A DNA stretch of 64,000 bases, taken from Ga0077527 sp964433345 (lineage in GTDB: Bacteria > Pseudomonadota > Gammaproteobacteria > Burkholderiales > SG8-41). The position numbers were made by a program, and so were the translations under genes. Each line of letters opens with the position of its first letter. Position 1 is the first letter of the stretch. This document shows, in pieces, positions 33,567-42,512 of the stretch. The notes beneath the pieces were generated by a model that was not told where the DNA came from, searched no databases, and saw only the letters and a list, made by a program, of their open reading frames with translations. The DNA is taken from assembly GCA_964433345.1 (NCBI GenBank), contig CAYSQJ010000001.1, positions 62,001-126,000 on the forward strand, in the 5' to 3' direction.

Positions 33567-35669
33567 GTGGCGGCTGAGGGACGCAAACCCGCGGCACGTC
33601 CGCGCCGTCCGGCCGCCGCGGTGAAGCCGGCGCTGCCCGGCATCGGCGGCGCCACCGCCGACAAACTGGCCAGGCTGGGCATCCACCGCCGCTTCGACCT
33701 GGTGCTGCACCTGCCGCTGCGCTATGACGACGAAACGCGCCTGTGTCCCCTGGACGAATTGCTGCCCGGCGCTGAAATGCTGGCACAGGGCGAAGTCGTC
33801 GATTGCGATATCAAGTACCGGCCGAAACGCCAGCTGGTCTGCCGCATCAGCGACGGCAGCGGCGAGCTGACGCTGCGTTTCCTCAATTTTTACGGCAGCC
33901 AGGTGAAGACGCTGGCGGTCGGCAACCATGTGCGGGTTTATGGCGCCATGCGCTCCGGCCATTTCGGCCCGGAGATGGTGCATCCGCGTTATCGCGTGAT
34001 CGACGCCGATGCCCCGGTGGCCGAGGCGCTGACGCCGGTGTATCCGACTACGGCGGGTCTGGGCCAGGACAGCCTGCGCCGGATGATCGCGCGTGCACTC
34101 GCTGACGAGTCGCTCGCCGAAACACTGCCGCAGTCGCTGATCGACGCGTTGGGCCTGCCGCCCTTCGAATCAGCGGTGCGCCTGCTGCACAATCCGCCGC
34201 CCGATGTCGCCCAGGCTGCATTGCAGGGCCGTGTGCATCCGGCCTGGCGGCGCATGAAATTCGACGAATTGCTGGCGCAGCAGCTGTCGATGCGCGTGCA
34301 CTACCGCCGTCGCCGTGCCGCCAGTGCGCCGGTGCTTGCCGCGCGCGGGCAGCTGGTCGACGCGCTGTTGAAGCGGCTGCCGTTCCGGCTGACGCGCGCC
34401 CAGAACACGGTGCTTGCGCAGATCCGTGGCGACCTCGGGCAGGCGCATCCGATGCAGCGCCTGCTGCAGGGTGATGTCGGCAGCGGCAAGACCGTCGTCG
34501 CCGCGCTTGCGGCGCTGCAGTGTGTGGAGAACGGTTATCAGGCCGCGGTGATGGCGCCCACTGAAATTCTCGCCGAACAGCATTACCGCAAGTTCGCCGA
34601 CTGGCTGGAGCCGCTCGGTCTGCGTGTTGCCTGGCTCTCCAGTAGCATAAAAAATAACGTTAAAAAACAAGAACTTATAAATATTTCGGAAGGTGGTGCC
34701 GAGATCGCCGTCGGCACCCACGCCCTGTTCGAAGATGCCGTGGTGTTCAACAGGCTGGGGCTCGCAGTCATCGACGAACAGCACCGCTTCGGCGTTCACC
34801 AGCGGCTTGCGCTGCGGCAGAAGGGCACTCAGTCGACCAAAGGCCTGCAGCCGCACCAGCTGATGATGAGCGCGACGCCGATCCCGCGCACGCTGGCGAT
34901 GAGTTATTACGCCGACCTCGACGTGTCGGTGATCGACGAACTGCCGCCCGGGCGCACGCCGGTGGCGACGCGGCTGGTGGCGGAAGAACGCCGCGACGAA
35001 GTGATCCAGCGCGTGCGTGATGCCTGCATCGACGGGCGCCAGGCCTACTGGGTCTGTCCCCTCATTGAGGAATCCGAGAAATTGCAGCTGCAGACCGCGC
35101 TCGACACCCATGCCCACCTGCAGCAGACCTTTCCCGAATTGCGCGTGGGCCTGGTCCACGGCCGCATGAAGGGCGCCGAGAAACAGGCGGTGATGGCCGC
35201 GTTCAAGGCGGGCGAAGTGCAGCTCCTGGTGGCGACGACGGTGATCGAGGTCGGTGTCGACGTGCCCAATGCCTCGCTGATGGTGATCGAGCATGCCGAG
35301 CGCATGGGACTGTCGCAGCTGCACCAGTTGCGCGGCCGCGTCGGCCGCGGCGCCGCCGAAAGCACCTGCGTGCTGCTTTACCAGTCGCCCCTGTCGCCGC
35401 TGGCGAAGGAAAGGCTGAAGGTGATCTACGAGCACAGCGACGGTTTCGAGATCGCGCGCCAGGATCTGAATCTGCGCGGTCCCGGCGAACTGCTCGGTGC
35501 GCGGCAGAGCGGCGTGCCTATGCTGCGCTTCGCCGATCTCGCGGTCGATCTCGACCTGCTCGATGCTGCGCGCGATGCCGCAGAGCAGCTGTTGCGTGAA
35601 CAGCCGCTGGCGGCGAAGGCGCATCTTGCACGCTGGCTAGGCGGGCGCAACGAGTATCTGAAGGTCTGA
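33567..35669 (+). CDS. recG: ATP-dependent DNA helicase RecG
   Basis: Branch-migration helicase that regresses stalled forks and processes Holliday junctions. The 700-residue product (E. coli 693) starts at a GTG at 33567. A wedge/OB domain (about 60-160) precedes helicase motif I GDVGSGKTVVAALAAL, motif II VIDEQHRFGVHQR, motif III MMSATPIPRTLAMSYYADLD and motif VI QLRGRVGRGAAESTC. Codons for about residues 359-374 (34641-34689) are about 22% G+C, far below the rest of the gene, yet this segment is the same length as in E. coli RecG as I recall it. Confidence 0.96.
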   Translation: MAAEGRKPAARPRRPAAAVKPALPGIGGATADKLARLGIHRRFDLVLHLPLRYDDETRLCPLDELLPGAEMLAQGEVVDCDIKYRPKRQLVCRISDGSGELTLRFLNFYGSQVKTLAVGNHVRVYGAMRSGHFGPEMVHPRYRVIDADAPVAEALTPVYPTTAGLGQDSLRRMIARALADESLAETLPQSLIDALGLPPFESAVRLLHNPPPDVAQAALQGRVHPAWRRMKFDELLAQQLSMRVHYRRRRAASAPVLAARGQLVDALLKRLPFRLTRAQNTVLAQIRGDLGQAHPMQRLLQGDVGSGKTVVAALAALQCVENGYQAAVMAPTEILAEQHYRKFADWLEPLGLRVAWLSSSIKNNVKKQELINISEGGAEIAVGTHALFEDAVVFNRLGLAVIDEQHRFGVHQRLALRQKGTQSTKGLQPHQLMMSATPIPRTLAMSYYADLDVSVIDELPPGRTPVATRLVAEERRDEVIQRVRDACIDGRQAYWVCPLIEESEKLQLQTALDTHAHLQQTFPELRVGLVHGRMKGAEKQAVMAAFKAGEVQLLVATTVIEVGVDVPNASLMVIEHAERMGLSQLHQLRGRVGRGAAESTCVLLYQSPLSPLAKERLKVIYEHSDGFEIARQDLNLRGPGELLGARQSGVPMLRFADLAVDLDLLDAARDAAEQLLREQPLAAKAHLARWLGGRNEYLKV
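34641..34689 (-). repeat. A+T-rich patch inside recG (member of a short repeat family)
   Basis: A 49-base stretch with only 11 G/C bases inside a G+C-rich gene, encoding a Lys/Asn/Ile-rich segment between WLSS and EGGAEIAVGTH. Its core AAAAACAAGAACTTATAAAT matches the reverse complement of 38781-38798 at all but two positions. Confidence 0.55.
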
Positions 35670-35721
35670 AGCTCGATTCACGGACGGTGCAACCCACCAA
35701 GCATCCAGGCTTTGCAGTACC

Positions 35722-35784
35722 GTAGCCCGCAAGGAGCGAAGCGTATTGCGGGATGGCCTATGCCCCGCATTCCATGCGGGCTAC
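35722..35784. repeat. REP-like palindromic repeat unit
   Basis: Outer arms GTAGCCCGC (35722-35730) and GCGGGCTAC (35776-35784) are perfect inverted repeats, with a nested ATTGCGGG/CCCCGCAT pair and the internal GAGCGAAGCG. This is the layout of interspersed GTAGCCCGCATGGAGCGAAG-type elements found in many proteobacterial genomes. Degenerate pieces continue to about 35850 (GCGGGATGGCCCCG, CCATGCGGGCTGCAG). Confidence 0.75.
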
Positions 35785-35890
35785 AGCGGGATGGCCCCGT
35801 CATGCCCCGAGTTGCACTGTCTTCCATGCGGGCTGCAGGTTTCACCGCAGCATCCGCGTGATGAGATAATCCGGGCTCAAAAAAACCGTC

Positions 35891-36424
35891 GTGAAAAACA
35901 TTCCACAAGATCACTGCTGGAGTCCCGCGCCCGTGGCCGCAGGTCCGCTTCGCCGCTGGTTGACCGATCGCGGTTCGCTGACTGCGCGGCTGCAAGGGCA
36001 TGCCGGCAGAATCACGGTGAGAGTGCTGTTTCAGGGCCTGCGCCGGCCCAACCCGGATGAAGCCTTCCTGTTTCCGTCGCGAAATGCGCGGGTGATGGTG
36101 CGCGAGGTGCTGCTGCTGCACGGCGCAACGCCGCTGGTGTTCGCGCACACGGTGTTTGATCCAGCGGGGCTGCGCGGCGCCTGGCGCGGCGTCGCCGTGC
36201 TCGGCAACCGGCCGCTGGGTGCGGCGCTGTTCGCCGACCCGCGCATCGCGCGTTTTCCACTGCGCCAGAAAAAACTCGGCGCCGCCCATTCCCTGTACCG
36301 CCGCGCCGCGGCCCGGCTTAAGCATCCGCCGCCTGCGTTGTGGGCCAGGCGCTCGATTTTCGCGGCGGGCAAATCGCCTATACTGGTCAGCGAAGTGTTC
36401 CTGCCCGCGGTACTCAACCTGTGA
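35891..36424 (+). CDS. ubiC: Chorismate-pyruvate lyase UbiC
   Basis: Releases 4-hydroxybenzoate from chorismate to start ubiquinone synthesis. The 177-residue product starts at a GTG at 35891. Family features include the N-terminal WLTDRGSLTARLQ, MVREVLLLHGATPLVFAHTV and the C-terminal LWARRSIFAAGKSPILVSEVFLP read in shorter pieces. Its stop overlaps the GTG start of ubiA, so the two are coupled. Confidence 0.93.
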   Translation: MKNIPQDHCWSPAPVAAGPLRRWLTDRGSLTARLQGHAGRITVRVLFQGLRRPNPDEAFLFPSRNARVMVREVLLLHGATPLVFAHTVFDPAGLRGAWRGVAVLGNRPLGAALFADPRIARFPLRQKKLGAAHSLYRRAAARLKHPPPALWARRSIFAAGKSPILVSEVFLPAVLNL

Positions 36425-37305
36425 CCCTGACGCTGAAGCAGCGACTGAACGCCTACGAGCAGCTGATGCGGCTCGACAAACCCATCGGCATCCTGCTGCT
36501 GATGTGGCCGACGCTGTGGGGGCTGTGGTTCGCCGCCGGCGGCCTGCCGCAGCCGGACATCCTGCTGATATTCATCACCGGCACCGTGCTGATGCGCTCG
36601 GCCGGCTGTGTGGTCAACGACTATGCCGACCGCAACTTCGATCCCCATGTCGAGCGCACCCGCAACCGGCCGCTGGCTGCCGGCGTGATTTCGCCGAAGG
36701 AGGCGCTGGTACTGGCGGGCATGCTGATGCTGCTGGCCTTCGGCCTGGTGCTGCTGCTCAATCCGCTGACCATCAAGCTCGCCTTTGTTGCTGCGGTGAT
36801 TGCGGTGATCTATCCCTTCGTCAAGCGCGTGTTTCCGCTGCCCCAGGCCTGGCTGGGCCTCGCCTTCGGTTTCGGCATCCCCATGGCCTATGCCGCGGAA
36901 TGGAATGCGCTGCCCAGGGTCGCCTGGTGGCTGGTGCTGGCGACCATGTTCTGGGCAATTGCCTATGACACCGAGTACGCGATGGTAGACCGCGACGACG
37001 ACCTCAAGATCGGCGTCAAGTCCTCGGCGATCCTGTTCGGCTCCTACGACGTGCCCGCAGTGATGGCCTGCCATGCGGCCTTCCTCGGCCTGATGGCCTG
37101 GATCGGCTGGTGGCAGATGCGCGATGTGCTTTACTTCGCCGGGCTGGCCATCGCCGTGCTGCTGGTCGTGATGCAGTACCGGATGATCCGCGATCGCAGC
37201 CGCGAGGGCTGCTTCAGGGCCTTCCTCCACAACAACTGGGTCGGCTGCGTGATCTTCATCGGTCTCGCGGCTGACCTTGCGCTCGACCTGCGGGTGCTGC
37301 GATGA
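36421..37305 (+). CDS. ubiA: 4-hydroxybenzoate polyprenyltransferase UbiA
   Basis: Integral membrane prenyltransferase attaching the polyprenyl tail to 4-hydroxybenzoate. From the GTG at 36421 the product is 294 residues with about eight or nine membrane segments. The first Asp-rich motif NDYADRNFD (66-74) and the second DTEYAMVDRDDDLKIG bind Mg-diphosphate. The stop overlaps ubiD by four bases. Confidence 0.96.
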   Translation: MTLTLKQRLNAYEQLMRLDKPIGILLLMWPTLWGLWFAAGGLPQPDILLIFITGTVLMRSAGCVVNDYADRNFDPHVERTRNRPLAAGVISPKEALVLAGMLMLLAFGLVLLLNPLTIKLAFVAAVIAVIYPFVKRVFPLPQAWLGLAFGFGIPMAYAAEWNALPRVAWWLVLATMFWAIAYDTEYAMVDRDDDLKIGVKSSAILFGSYDVPAVMACHAAFLGLMAWIGWWQMRDVLYFAGLAIAVLLVVMQYRMIRDRSREGCFRAFLHNNWVGCVIFIGLAADLALDLRVLR

Positions 37306-38765
37306 GCTACCGCGACCTGCGCGATTTCATTGCCGGCCTCGAGCGCGACGGCGATCTGAAGCGCATCGGTCTTGAAGTCGATCCGAAGCTGGAGATGACC
37401 GAGATCTGCGACCGCGTGCTGAAGGCCGGCGGCCCGGCATTGCTGTTCGAGAAACCGAAGGGCCACACGATGCCGGTGCTCGGCAACCTGTTCGGCACGC
37501 CGCAGCGCGTCGCCCGCGGCATGGGCCGCGATTCGGTGGGCGCGTTGCGTGAACTGGGCCAGTTGCTGGCGCAGCTGAAGGAGCCCGAACCGCCGAAGGG
37601 CCTGAAGGACGCCTGGAACAAGCTGCCGCTGCTGCGGCAGGTGCTGTCGATGGCGCCGAAGCGTGTGCGCGATCCGGTCTGCCAGGAAATTGTCTGGGAA
37701 GGCGGAGACGTCGATCTCGCGCGCCTGCCGGTGCAGACCTGCTGGCCCGGCGACGCCGGCCCGCTGGTGACCTGGGGCCTCACGGTGACGCGTGGTCCCA
37801 ACAAGACGCGGCAGAACCTCGGCATCTACCGGCAGCAGGTGATCGGCCGCAACAAGCTGATCATGCGCTGGCTCGCGCATCGCGGCGGCGCGCTCGATTA
37901 CCGCGACCATTGCCTGGCCCATCCGCGCGAACCCTTCCCGGTTGCGGTGGCGCTGGGCGCGGATCCGGCGACCATGCTCGGCGCGGTGACGCCGGTGCCG
38001 GATGCCTTGTCCGAGTACCAGTTCGCCGGCCTGCTGCGCGGCGAGAAAACCGAAATCGCGCAATGCCTCGGCCATGATCTGATGGTGCCGGCGCGCGCCG
38101 AGATCGTGCTCGAGGGGCACATCCATCCCGGCGAGACCGCGGTCGAAGGACCCTTCGGCGACCACACCGGTTATTACAACGAGCAGGACCGTTTTCCGGT
38201 GTTCACCGTCGAACGCATCACGCTGCGCCGCGACGCGATCTACCACTCGACCTATACCGGCAAGCCGCCGGACGAGCCGGCGGTGCTCGGCGAAGCGCTG
38301 AACGAAGTCTTCGTTCCGCTGCTGGTGAAACAGTTTCCGGAGATCGTCGACTTTCATCTGCCGCCCGAAGGTTGCTCCTATCGCGTCGCCTGCGTCAGCA
38401 TCAAAAAGCAGTATCCGGGCCACGCCAAGCGCGTGATGTTCGGCATCTGGAGCTTTCTGCGCCAGTTCATGTACACCAAGTTCATCATCGTCACCGACGA
38501 CGACGTCAACGTGCGCGACTGGAAGGAAGTGATCTGGGCGATGACCACGCGCGTCGATCCCAAGCGCGACACGCTGATCGCCGACGCGACGCCGATCGAC
38601 TACCTCGATTTCGCCAGTCCCGTTGCCGGCCTCGGTTCGAAGATGGGCATAGACGCCACCAACAAATGGCCGGCGGAAACCAGCCGTGAGTGGGGTACGC
38701 CGATCGCGATGAGTGAGGATGTGAAGAAGCGCGTCGATGCGCTGTGGGCGCAGCTGGGGCTGTAA
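37302..38765 (+). CDS. ubiD: 3-polyprenyl-4-hydroxybenzoate decarboxylase UbiD
   Basis: Prenylated-FMN decarboxylase of the ubiquinone pathway, 487 residues (E. coli 497). Motifs include MSYRDLRDFIAGLERDGDLK, FGTPQRVARGMG, GPFGDHTGYYNEQDRFPVF and the C-terminal MGIDATNKWPAETSREWGTP. The prFMN-making partner UbiX is not in this window. Third gene of the ubiC-ubiA-ubiD unit. Confidence 0.96.
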   Translation: MSYRDLRDFIAGLERDGDLKRIGLEVDPKLEMTEICDRVLKAGGPALLFEKPKGHTMPVLGNLFGTPQRVARGMGRDSVGALRELGQLLAQLKEPEPPKGLKDAWNKLPLLRQVLSMAPKRVRDPVCQEIVWEGGDVDLARLPVQTCWPGDAGPLVTWGLTVTRGPNKTRQNLGIYRQQVIGRNKLIMRWLAHRGGALDYRDHCLAHPREPFPVAVALGADPATMLGAVTPVPDALSEYQFAGLLRGEKTEIAQCLGHDLMVPARAEIVLEGHIHPGETAVEGPFGDHTGYYNEQDRFPVFTVERITLRRDAIYHSTYTGKPPDEPAVLGEALNEVFVPLLVKQFPEIVDFHLPPEGCSYRVACVSIKKQYPGHAKRVMFGIWSFLRQFMYTKFIIVTDDDVNVRDWKEVIWAMTTRVDPKRDTLIADATPIDYLDFASPVAGLGSKMGIDATNKWPAETSREWGTPIAMSEDVKKRVDALWAQLGL

Positions 38766-38777
38766 CATGGCAGATCT

Positions 38778-38812
38778 GTATTTATAAGTATTTGTTTTTA
38801 TTGATATTTATT
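38778..38812 (+). repeat. A+T-rich intergenic patch (member of a short repeat family)
   Basis: About 35 bases almost free of G/C follow ubiD. AAGTATTTGTTTTTATTGAT (38786-38805) differs by two bases from AAGTATTTGATTTTATTCAT at 63538-63557, and the reverse complement matches the recG patch. Confidence 0.55.
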
Positions 38813-38851
38813 ATTCCCCGCCTTTTGCGCCCCGAGCGCTGAAAGCCCGCC

Positions 38852-39640
38852 TTGAATACCATCCTGTTGCTGAAGCTGGTGCTGGTGCCTGCACTGATCG
38901 CGGGCGTGACGCTCGCCGGCCGGCGCTGGGGGCCGGCGGTCGCCGGCTGGCTCTCGGCCTTCCCGATCGTCGCGGGACCGATACTGTGGTTCATCGCCCT
39001 GGAGCAGGGTGCGGCCTTCGCCGCGCAGGCGGCAGTCGGCACGCTGTCAGCGGTGCTGGGCATGCTTGCTTTCGGTTTGAGCTATGCCTGGGCGGCGACG
39101 CGTTTTTCATGGCCGCTGAGCCTGCCGCTGGCCTACGTCGGTTATGCGTTCGCCGTCGTGCTGCTTGAATGGTGGAATGCCACGCTGGCGTCAGCCGCTG
39201 TCGGCGTGCTGCTCGGCCTGTGGCTCGCGCCGCGTTTCTATCCGCATCTCGCGGCCGCCGCTGCGTCTGCGGCGAAACCGCCGCGCGACATGCTGCTGCG
39301 CATGATGCTCGGCGCGCTGCTGGTGCTGGGGGTGACGTATTCCGCCGCGCAGCTGGGGCCGTCACTGAGCGGCATACTTGCGATGTTTCCGGTGATGGGC
39401 ACGGTGCTGGTGCTGTTCACCCATCGCAGCGCCGGTGCCGCGGCGACCGTGCAACTGTTGCGCGGCATGGTGCTGGGTTTTTATTCCTTCAGCACGTTCT
39501 GTGCCGTGCTGGCCTGGTCGCTCACCGTTGTCGGCATCGGCATGGCTTTCCTGTGGGCGCTGGCTGCCGCCGGACTGGTGCAGCTGCTGTCGCGGCTGTG
39601 GATGAGCCGCCACGGCCTCGCGATCGCGGGCCGCTCCTAG
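38852..39640 (+). CDS. Uncharacterised inner-membrane protein
   Basis: A 262-residue polytopic protein with about eight hydrophobic helices in two halves that each carry a GWLSAFPIVAGP / SGILAMFPVMGT-like segment, suggesting internal duplication. The family was not recognised. The start is a TTG at 38852 without a convincing ribosome-binding site. Its TAG shares the four bases CTAG with the stop of convergent dacB. Confidence 0.75.
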   Translation: MNTILLLKLVLVPALIAGVTLAGRRWGPAVAGWLSAFPIVAGPILWFIALEQGAAFAAQAAVGTLSAVLGMLAFGLSYAWAATRFSWPLSLPLAYVGYAFAVVLLEWWNATLASAAVGVLLGLWLAPRFYPHLAAAAASAAKPPRDMLLRMMLGALLVLGVTYSAAQLGPSLSGILAMFPVMGTVLVLFTHRSAGAAATVQLLRGMVLGFYSFSTFCAVLAWSLTVVGIGMAFLWALAAAGLVQLLSRLWMSRHGLAIAGRS

Positions 39641-41103
39641 GGCTTCCTGCCCTGTAGCCTTCGCCGCTCCTGGCGACCGCAGCAGCTGTCGCGGTTATGC
39701 ACCCATTGCAGCAGCGCATCCATCGCCGGTTGCGCGTTGAAGGCATTGGCGTGGTTGACCATGAACACCACCACCGAACGGTTGCCCTGCGCATCGAGTA
39801 CATAGCCGGCGATGGAGCGCACGCCCGACAGTGAACCCGTCTTGATGTGAGCCTGGCCGGCGATATCCGCGCTTTTCAGGCGCCGGCGCATGGTGCCGTC
39901 AACCGCAGCCACCGGCAGCGAGGCCATCAGCTCGGGCATCACCGGGCTTGCCCAGGCGCTGAGCAGCACCGCGCCGAGGTTGCGTGCGCTGATGCGCTCG
40001 ATGCGCGATAGCCCCGAACCGTTTTCGAGTACCAGCTCCGGGAAAGACAGGCCTTTCAGCGCCAGCCATTGCCTGACGGCAACGGTCGCGCTGGCGGTGC
40101 TGGCGCCGGCATCGTTGAATCCTAGCGCGAGGAACAGCTGCCGCGACATCACGTTGTTGGAGTACTTGTTGACGTCGCGCACGATCTCCGACAACGACTG
40201 TGATTTGACGGTGGACAGCACGCGCGCCGTGGCCGGCGTCGCGCCATCGCGGACTTGGCCGCTGAAGCTGCCGCCCAGCTCGCGCCACAGCAGCGTGAAC
40301 AGCGCGCCGACGTACTGGCGGTGGCCAAGCACGCTGAAGCTGCGCTGGCGCTCGCCGCAGTCGAGGACGTAGCTGCCGGAGAAGGCGAGGCGTGCCGAAT
40401 CGGCGTTGCCCTGGGCGTCGATTTTCATGCGGGCGAGCCAGTCGCCGCAGCCGCCGTCGACCACTTTCAGGTTGTTGACGACCTGCACCTGGGGCAGCGG
40501 CGGCTCGGCAATGATGCGCACCGTGCGCGTTGCCGCATCCGGGATGAACTGCAGCGTGACCGCCTTGAAATTGACCAGCAGCGCGTTCGGCGCCGTGTTG
40601 TAGGGGCGGGTCGGCTGGTCGTCGAACTGGCCGGGATCCGGCGCCTCGTCGGCAAACAGCCGGCGGTCGAGCACGAGGTCGCCGCGGATGTCGCGCAGGC
40701 CGCGTGCGCGCAAGTTGCGCAGCAGCAGCCAGAAGTGCTCCAGCGTCAGCTTCGGATCGCCGGCGCCCTTCAGATAGAGGTTGCCGAGCAGGCTGTCCTG
40801 GGTCAGCGTGCCGTCGGCCAGGGCTTCGGTGTTCCAGGTATAGGCCGGCCCGAGCAGTTCCAGTCCGGCATAGGTGGTGACGATTTTCATGCTCGACGCC
40901 GGATTCAGCGAGCGCTCGGCGCCGACTGCCACCACCGCGTCGCCGCCGATCTCGTGCACATACACGCCGACCGCGGACTCCGGGATGCCGGCCCGTGCCA
41001 GCGCCTGGGCCACCGGCTCGGGGAGCGCGGACGAGGGCTGCGCGCTTGCGCCGGCAGCAAACAGGGTGACGAGCAGTGCGGCAACGATCTGGCGGATGCG
41101 CAT
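39637..41103 (-). CDS. dacB: D-alanyl-D-alanine carboxypeptidase/endopeptidase PBP4
   Basis: Periplasmic class-C low-molecular-weight penicillin-binding protein that trims or cuts peptide crosslinks. The ATG at 41103 gives 488 residues with a signal peptide (MRIRQIVAALLVTLFAAG...SAQ). Active-site motifs are S70-x-x-K73 (ASSMKIVT), KYSNNVMSRQ (SxN) and KTGSLSGVRS (KTG). The large insert between SxxK and SxN is typical of PBP4. The C-terminus is Cys/Arg-rich (DSCCGRQERRRLQ), which is unusual. Confidence 0.94.
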   Translation of the reverse strand: MRIRQIVAALLVTLFAAGASAQPSSALPEPVAQALARAGIPESAVGVYVHEIGGDAVVAVGAERSLNPASSMKIVTTYAGLELLGPAYTWNTEALADGTLTQDSLLGNLYLKGAGDPKLTLEHFWLLLRNLRARGLRDIRGDLVLDRRLFADEAPDPGQFDDQPTRPYNTAPNALLVNFKAVTLQFIPDAATRTVRIIAEPPLPQVQVVNNLKVVDGGCGDWLARMKIDAQGNADSARLAFSGSYVLDCGERQRSFSVLGHRQYVGALFTLLWRELGGSFSGQVRDGATPATARVLSTVKSQSLSEIVRDVNKYSNNVMSRQLFLALGFNDAGASTASATVAVRQWLALKGLSFPELVLENGSGLSRIERISARNLGAVLLSAWASPVMPELMASLPVAAVDGTMRRRLKSADIAGQAHIKTGSLSGVRSIAGYVLDAQGNRSVVVFMVNHANAFNAQPAMDALLQWVHNRDSCCGRQERRRLQGRKP

Positions 41104-41120
41104 GATGGCCTGGAAGGGGT

Positions 41121-42512
41121 TCAGATAATGACGGCGCTGTGCATGGCGGGAATATCGATGCCGCCCCAGCCCAGCCGGTCGCGGATCGCGGTCGCGAAAA
41201 TTTCCGCGGTGTCCTGTTCGCCGTGAACGACAAAAGTGCGCTTCGGCGGGCGTTTGAAATGCCTGAGCCACTCGAGCAGGGCGGCCTGGTCGGCATGGGC
41301 TGACAATCCGCCGATGGTGTAGATGTCTGCCTTCACCGGCACCGGGATGCCGAACAGGCGCACGGACTTCGCGCCGTCGACGATGCGCCGGCCCAGGGTG
41401 CCCGCGGCCTGGAAGCCGGCGATGATCACGCTGCAGTCACGGCGGCCAAGGTTGTGGCGCAGATGGTGCTTGATGCGGCCGGCATTGCACATGCCGCTCG
41501 CCGAGATGATCACCGCACCCTGCCTGATGCGCTGCAGCTCGGTGGATTCCAGCACGTCCTGCACGAAATGGATACGCGGCCTGCCGCGGCGGCCTTTGAC
41601 CCACTGCAGCAGCGCTGCGGCCTCCTTGTCGAGCAGCGCCCAGTGTTTTGCGGTGATCTCGGTCGCCTTCAGCGCCATGGGCGAATCGACATAGATGTCC
41701 ATTTCAGGCAGTTTCCCCTGGCGGTACAAGTCGACCAGCAGGTAGAGGATTTCCTGGGTACGACCGACGGCGAAGGCGGGGATGATGACATTGCCTTTCT
41801 TGTGCTGCAGGGTGTCGGTCACCGCATGGGTCAGTTCGGCGAGGGTGTCTTCCATCGTCCGGTGCAGACGGTTGCCATAGGTCGATTCGACCACCAGCAC
41901 ATCGGCCTCGGCGATGCGCACGGGATCGCGCACCAGCGGCCGGCAGGGCTGTCCGAGGTCGCCGGAGAATACGATCTTGCGGTTATGGTTGCCGTCGCGC
42001 ACCCACAATTCGATGATCGCCGAGCCGATGATGTGGCCGGCGTCGCGGAACACGCAGCGCACGGCCGGATGCGGGTGCAGTTCAATGTCATATTCGAGCG
42101 GACGCAGCTGGCGCAGCGTGCGGTTGACTTCAGGCAGCGTGTAGAGCGGGGGCCGCCCCGCGCCGCGCGCACGTGCCTTCTCGCGCCACTCCTGTTCCCG
42201 TTGCTGGATATGCGCGGAGTCGGCGAGCATGACGCCCAGCAGATCAGCGGTGGCGGCGGTGGTGTGTATCGGGCCGCGGAAGCCCTGCGCGACCAGCCGC
42301 GGCAACAGGCCGGAGTGGTCGATGTGGGCGTGGGTCAGCAGCACGAAATCCAGCGTCTCCGGCGCGAAGGCGAAGCGCGCATAGTTCTTGGGGTCGGCAT
42401 CGCGGCCGCCCTGGAACATGCCGCAGTCGACGAGGAAACACACTTCGTCGGTTTCAATGAGGAAGCTCGAGCCCGTGACTTCGCCGGCGGCGCCGAGGAA
42501 GGTCAGTTTCAT
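41121..42512 (-). CDS. Metallo-beta-lactamase/beta-CASP RNA-processing nuclease-like protein
   Basis: A 463-residue protein of the CPSF73/YSH1-like exonuclease group. It starts MKLTFLGAAGEVTGSSFLIE, has zinc motif H61-x-H63-x-D65-H66, further metal ligands in FRDAGHIIGSA and VFSGDLG, a beta-CASP domain (NVIIPAFAVGRTQEILYLL, YVDSPMALKATEI) and the C-terminal GGLSAHADQAALLEWL and VVHGEQDTAEIFA motifs. Substrate is likely RNA by family. It overlaps the downstream carrier gene (42509) by four bases. Confidence 0.9.
   Translation of the reverse strand: MKLTFLGAAGEVTGSSFLIETDEVCFLVDCGMFQGGRDADPKNYARFAFAPETLDFVLLTHAHIDHSGLLPRLVAQGFRGPIHTTAATADLLGVMLADSAHIQQREQEWREKARARGAGRPPLYTLPEVNRTLRQLRPLEYDIELHPHPAVRCVFRDAGHIIGSAIIELWVRDGNHNRKIVFSGDLGQPCRPLVRDPVRIAEADVLVVESTYGNRLHRTMEDTLAELTHAVTDTLQHKKGNVIIPAFAVGRTQEILYLLVDLYRQGKLPEMDIYVDSPMALKATEITAKHWALLDKEAAALLQWVKGRRGRPRIHFVQDVLESTELQRIRQGAVIISASGMCNAGRIKHHLRHNLGRRDCSVIIAGFQAAGTLGRRIVDGAKSVRLFGIPVPVKADIYTIGGLSAHADQAALLEWLRHFKRPPKRTFVVHGEQDTAEIFATAIRDRLGWGGIDIPAMHSAVII

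Noticed and set aside
35670..35890. Insertion sequence between recG and ubiC
   Set aside because: No transposase frame and no target duplication; the palindromes fit a REP-like element better.
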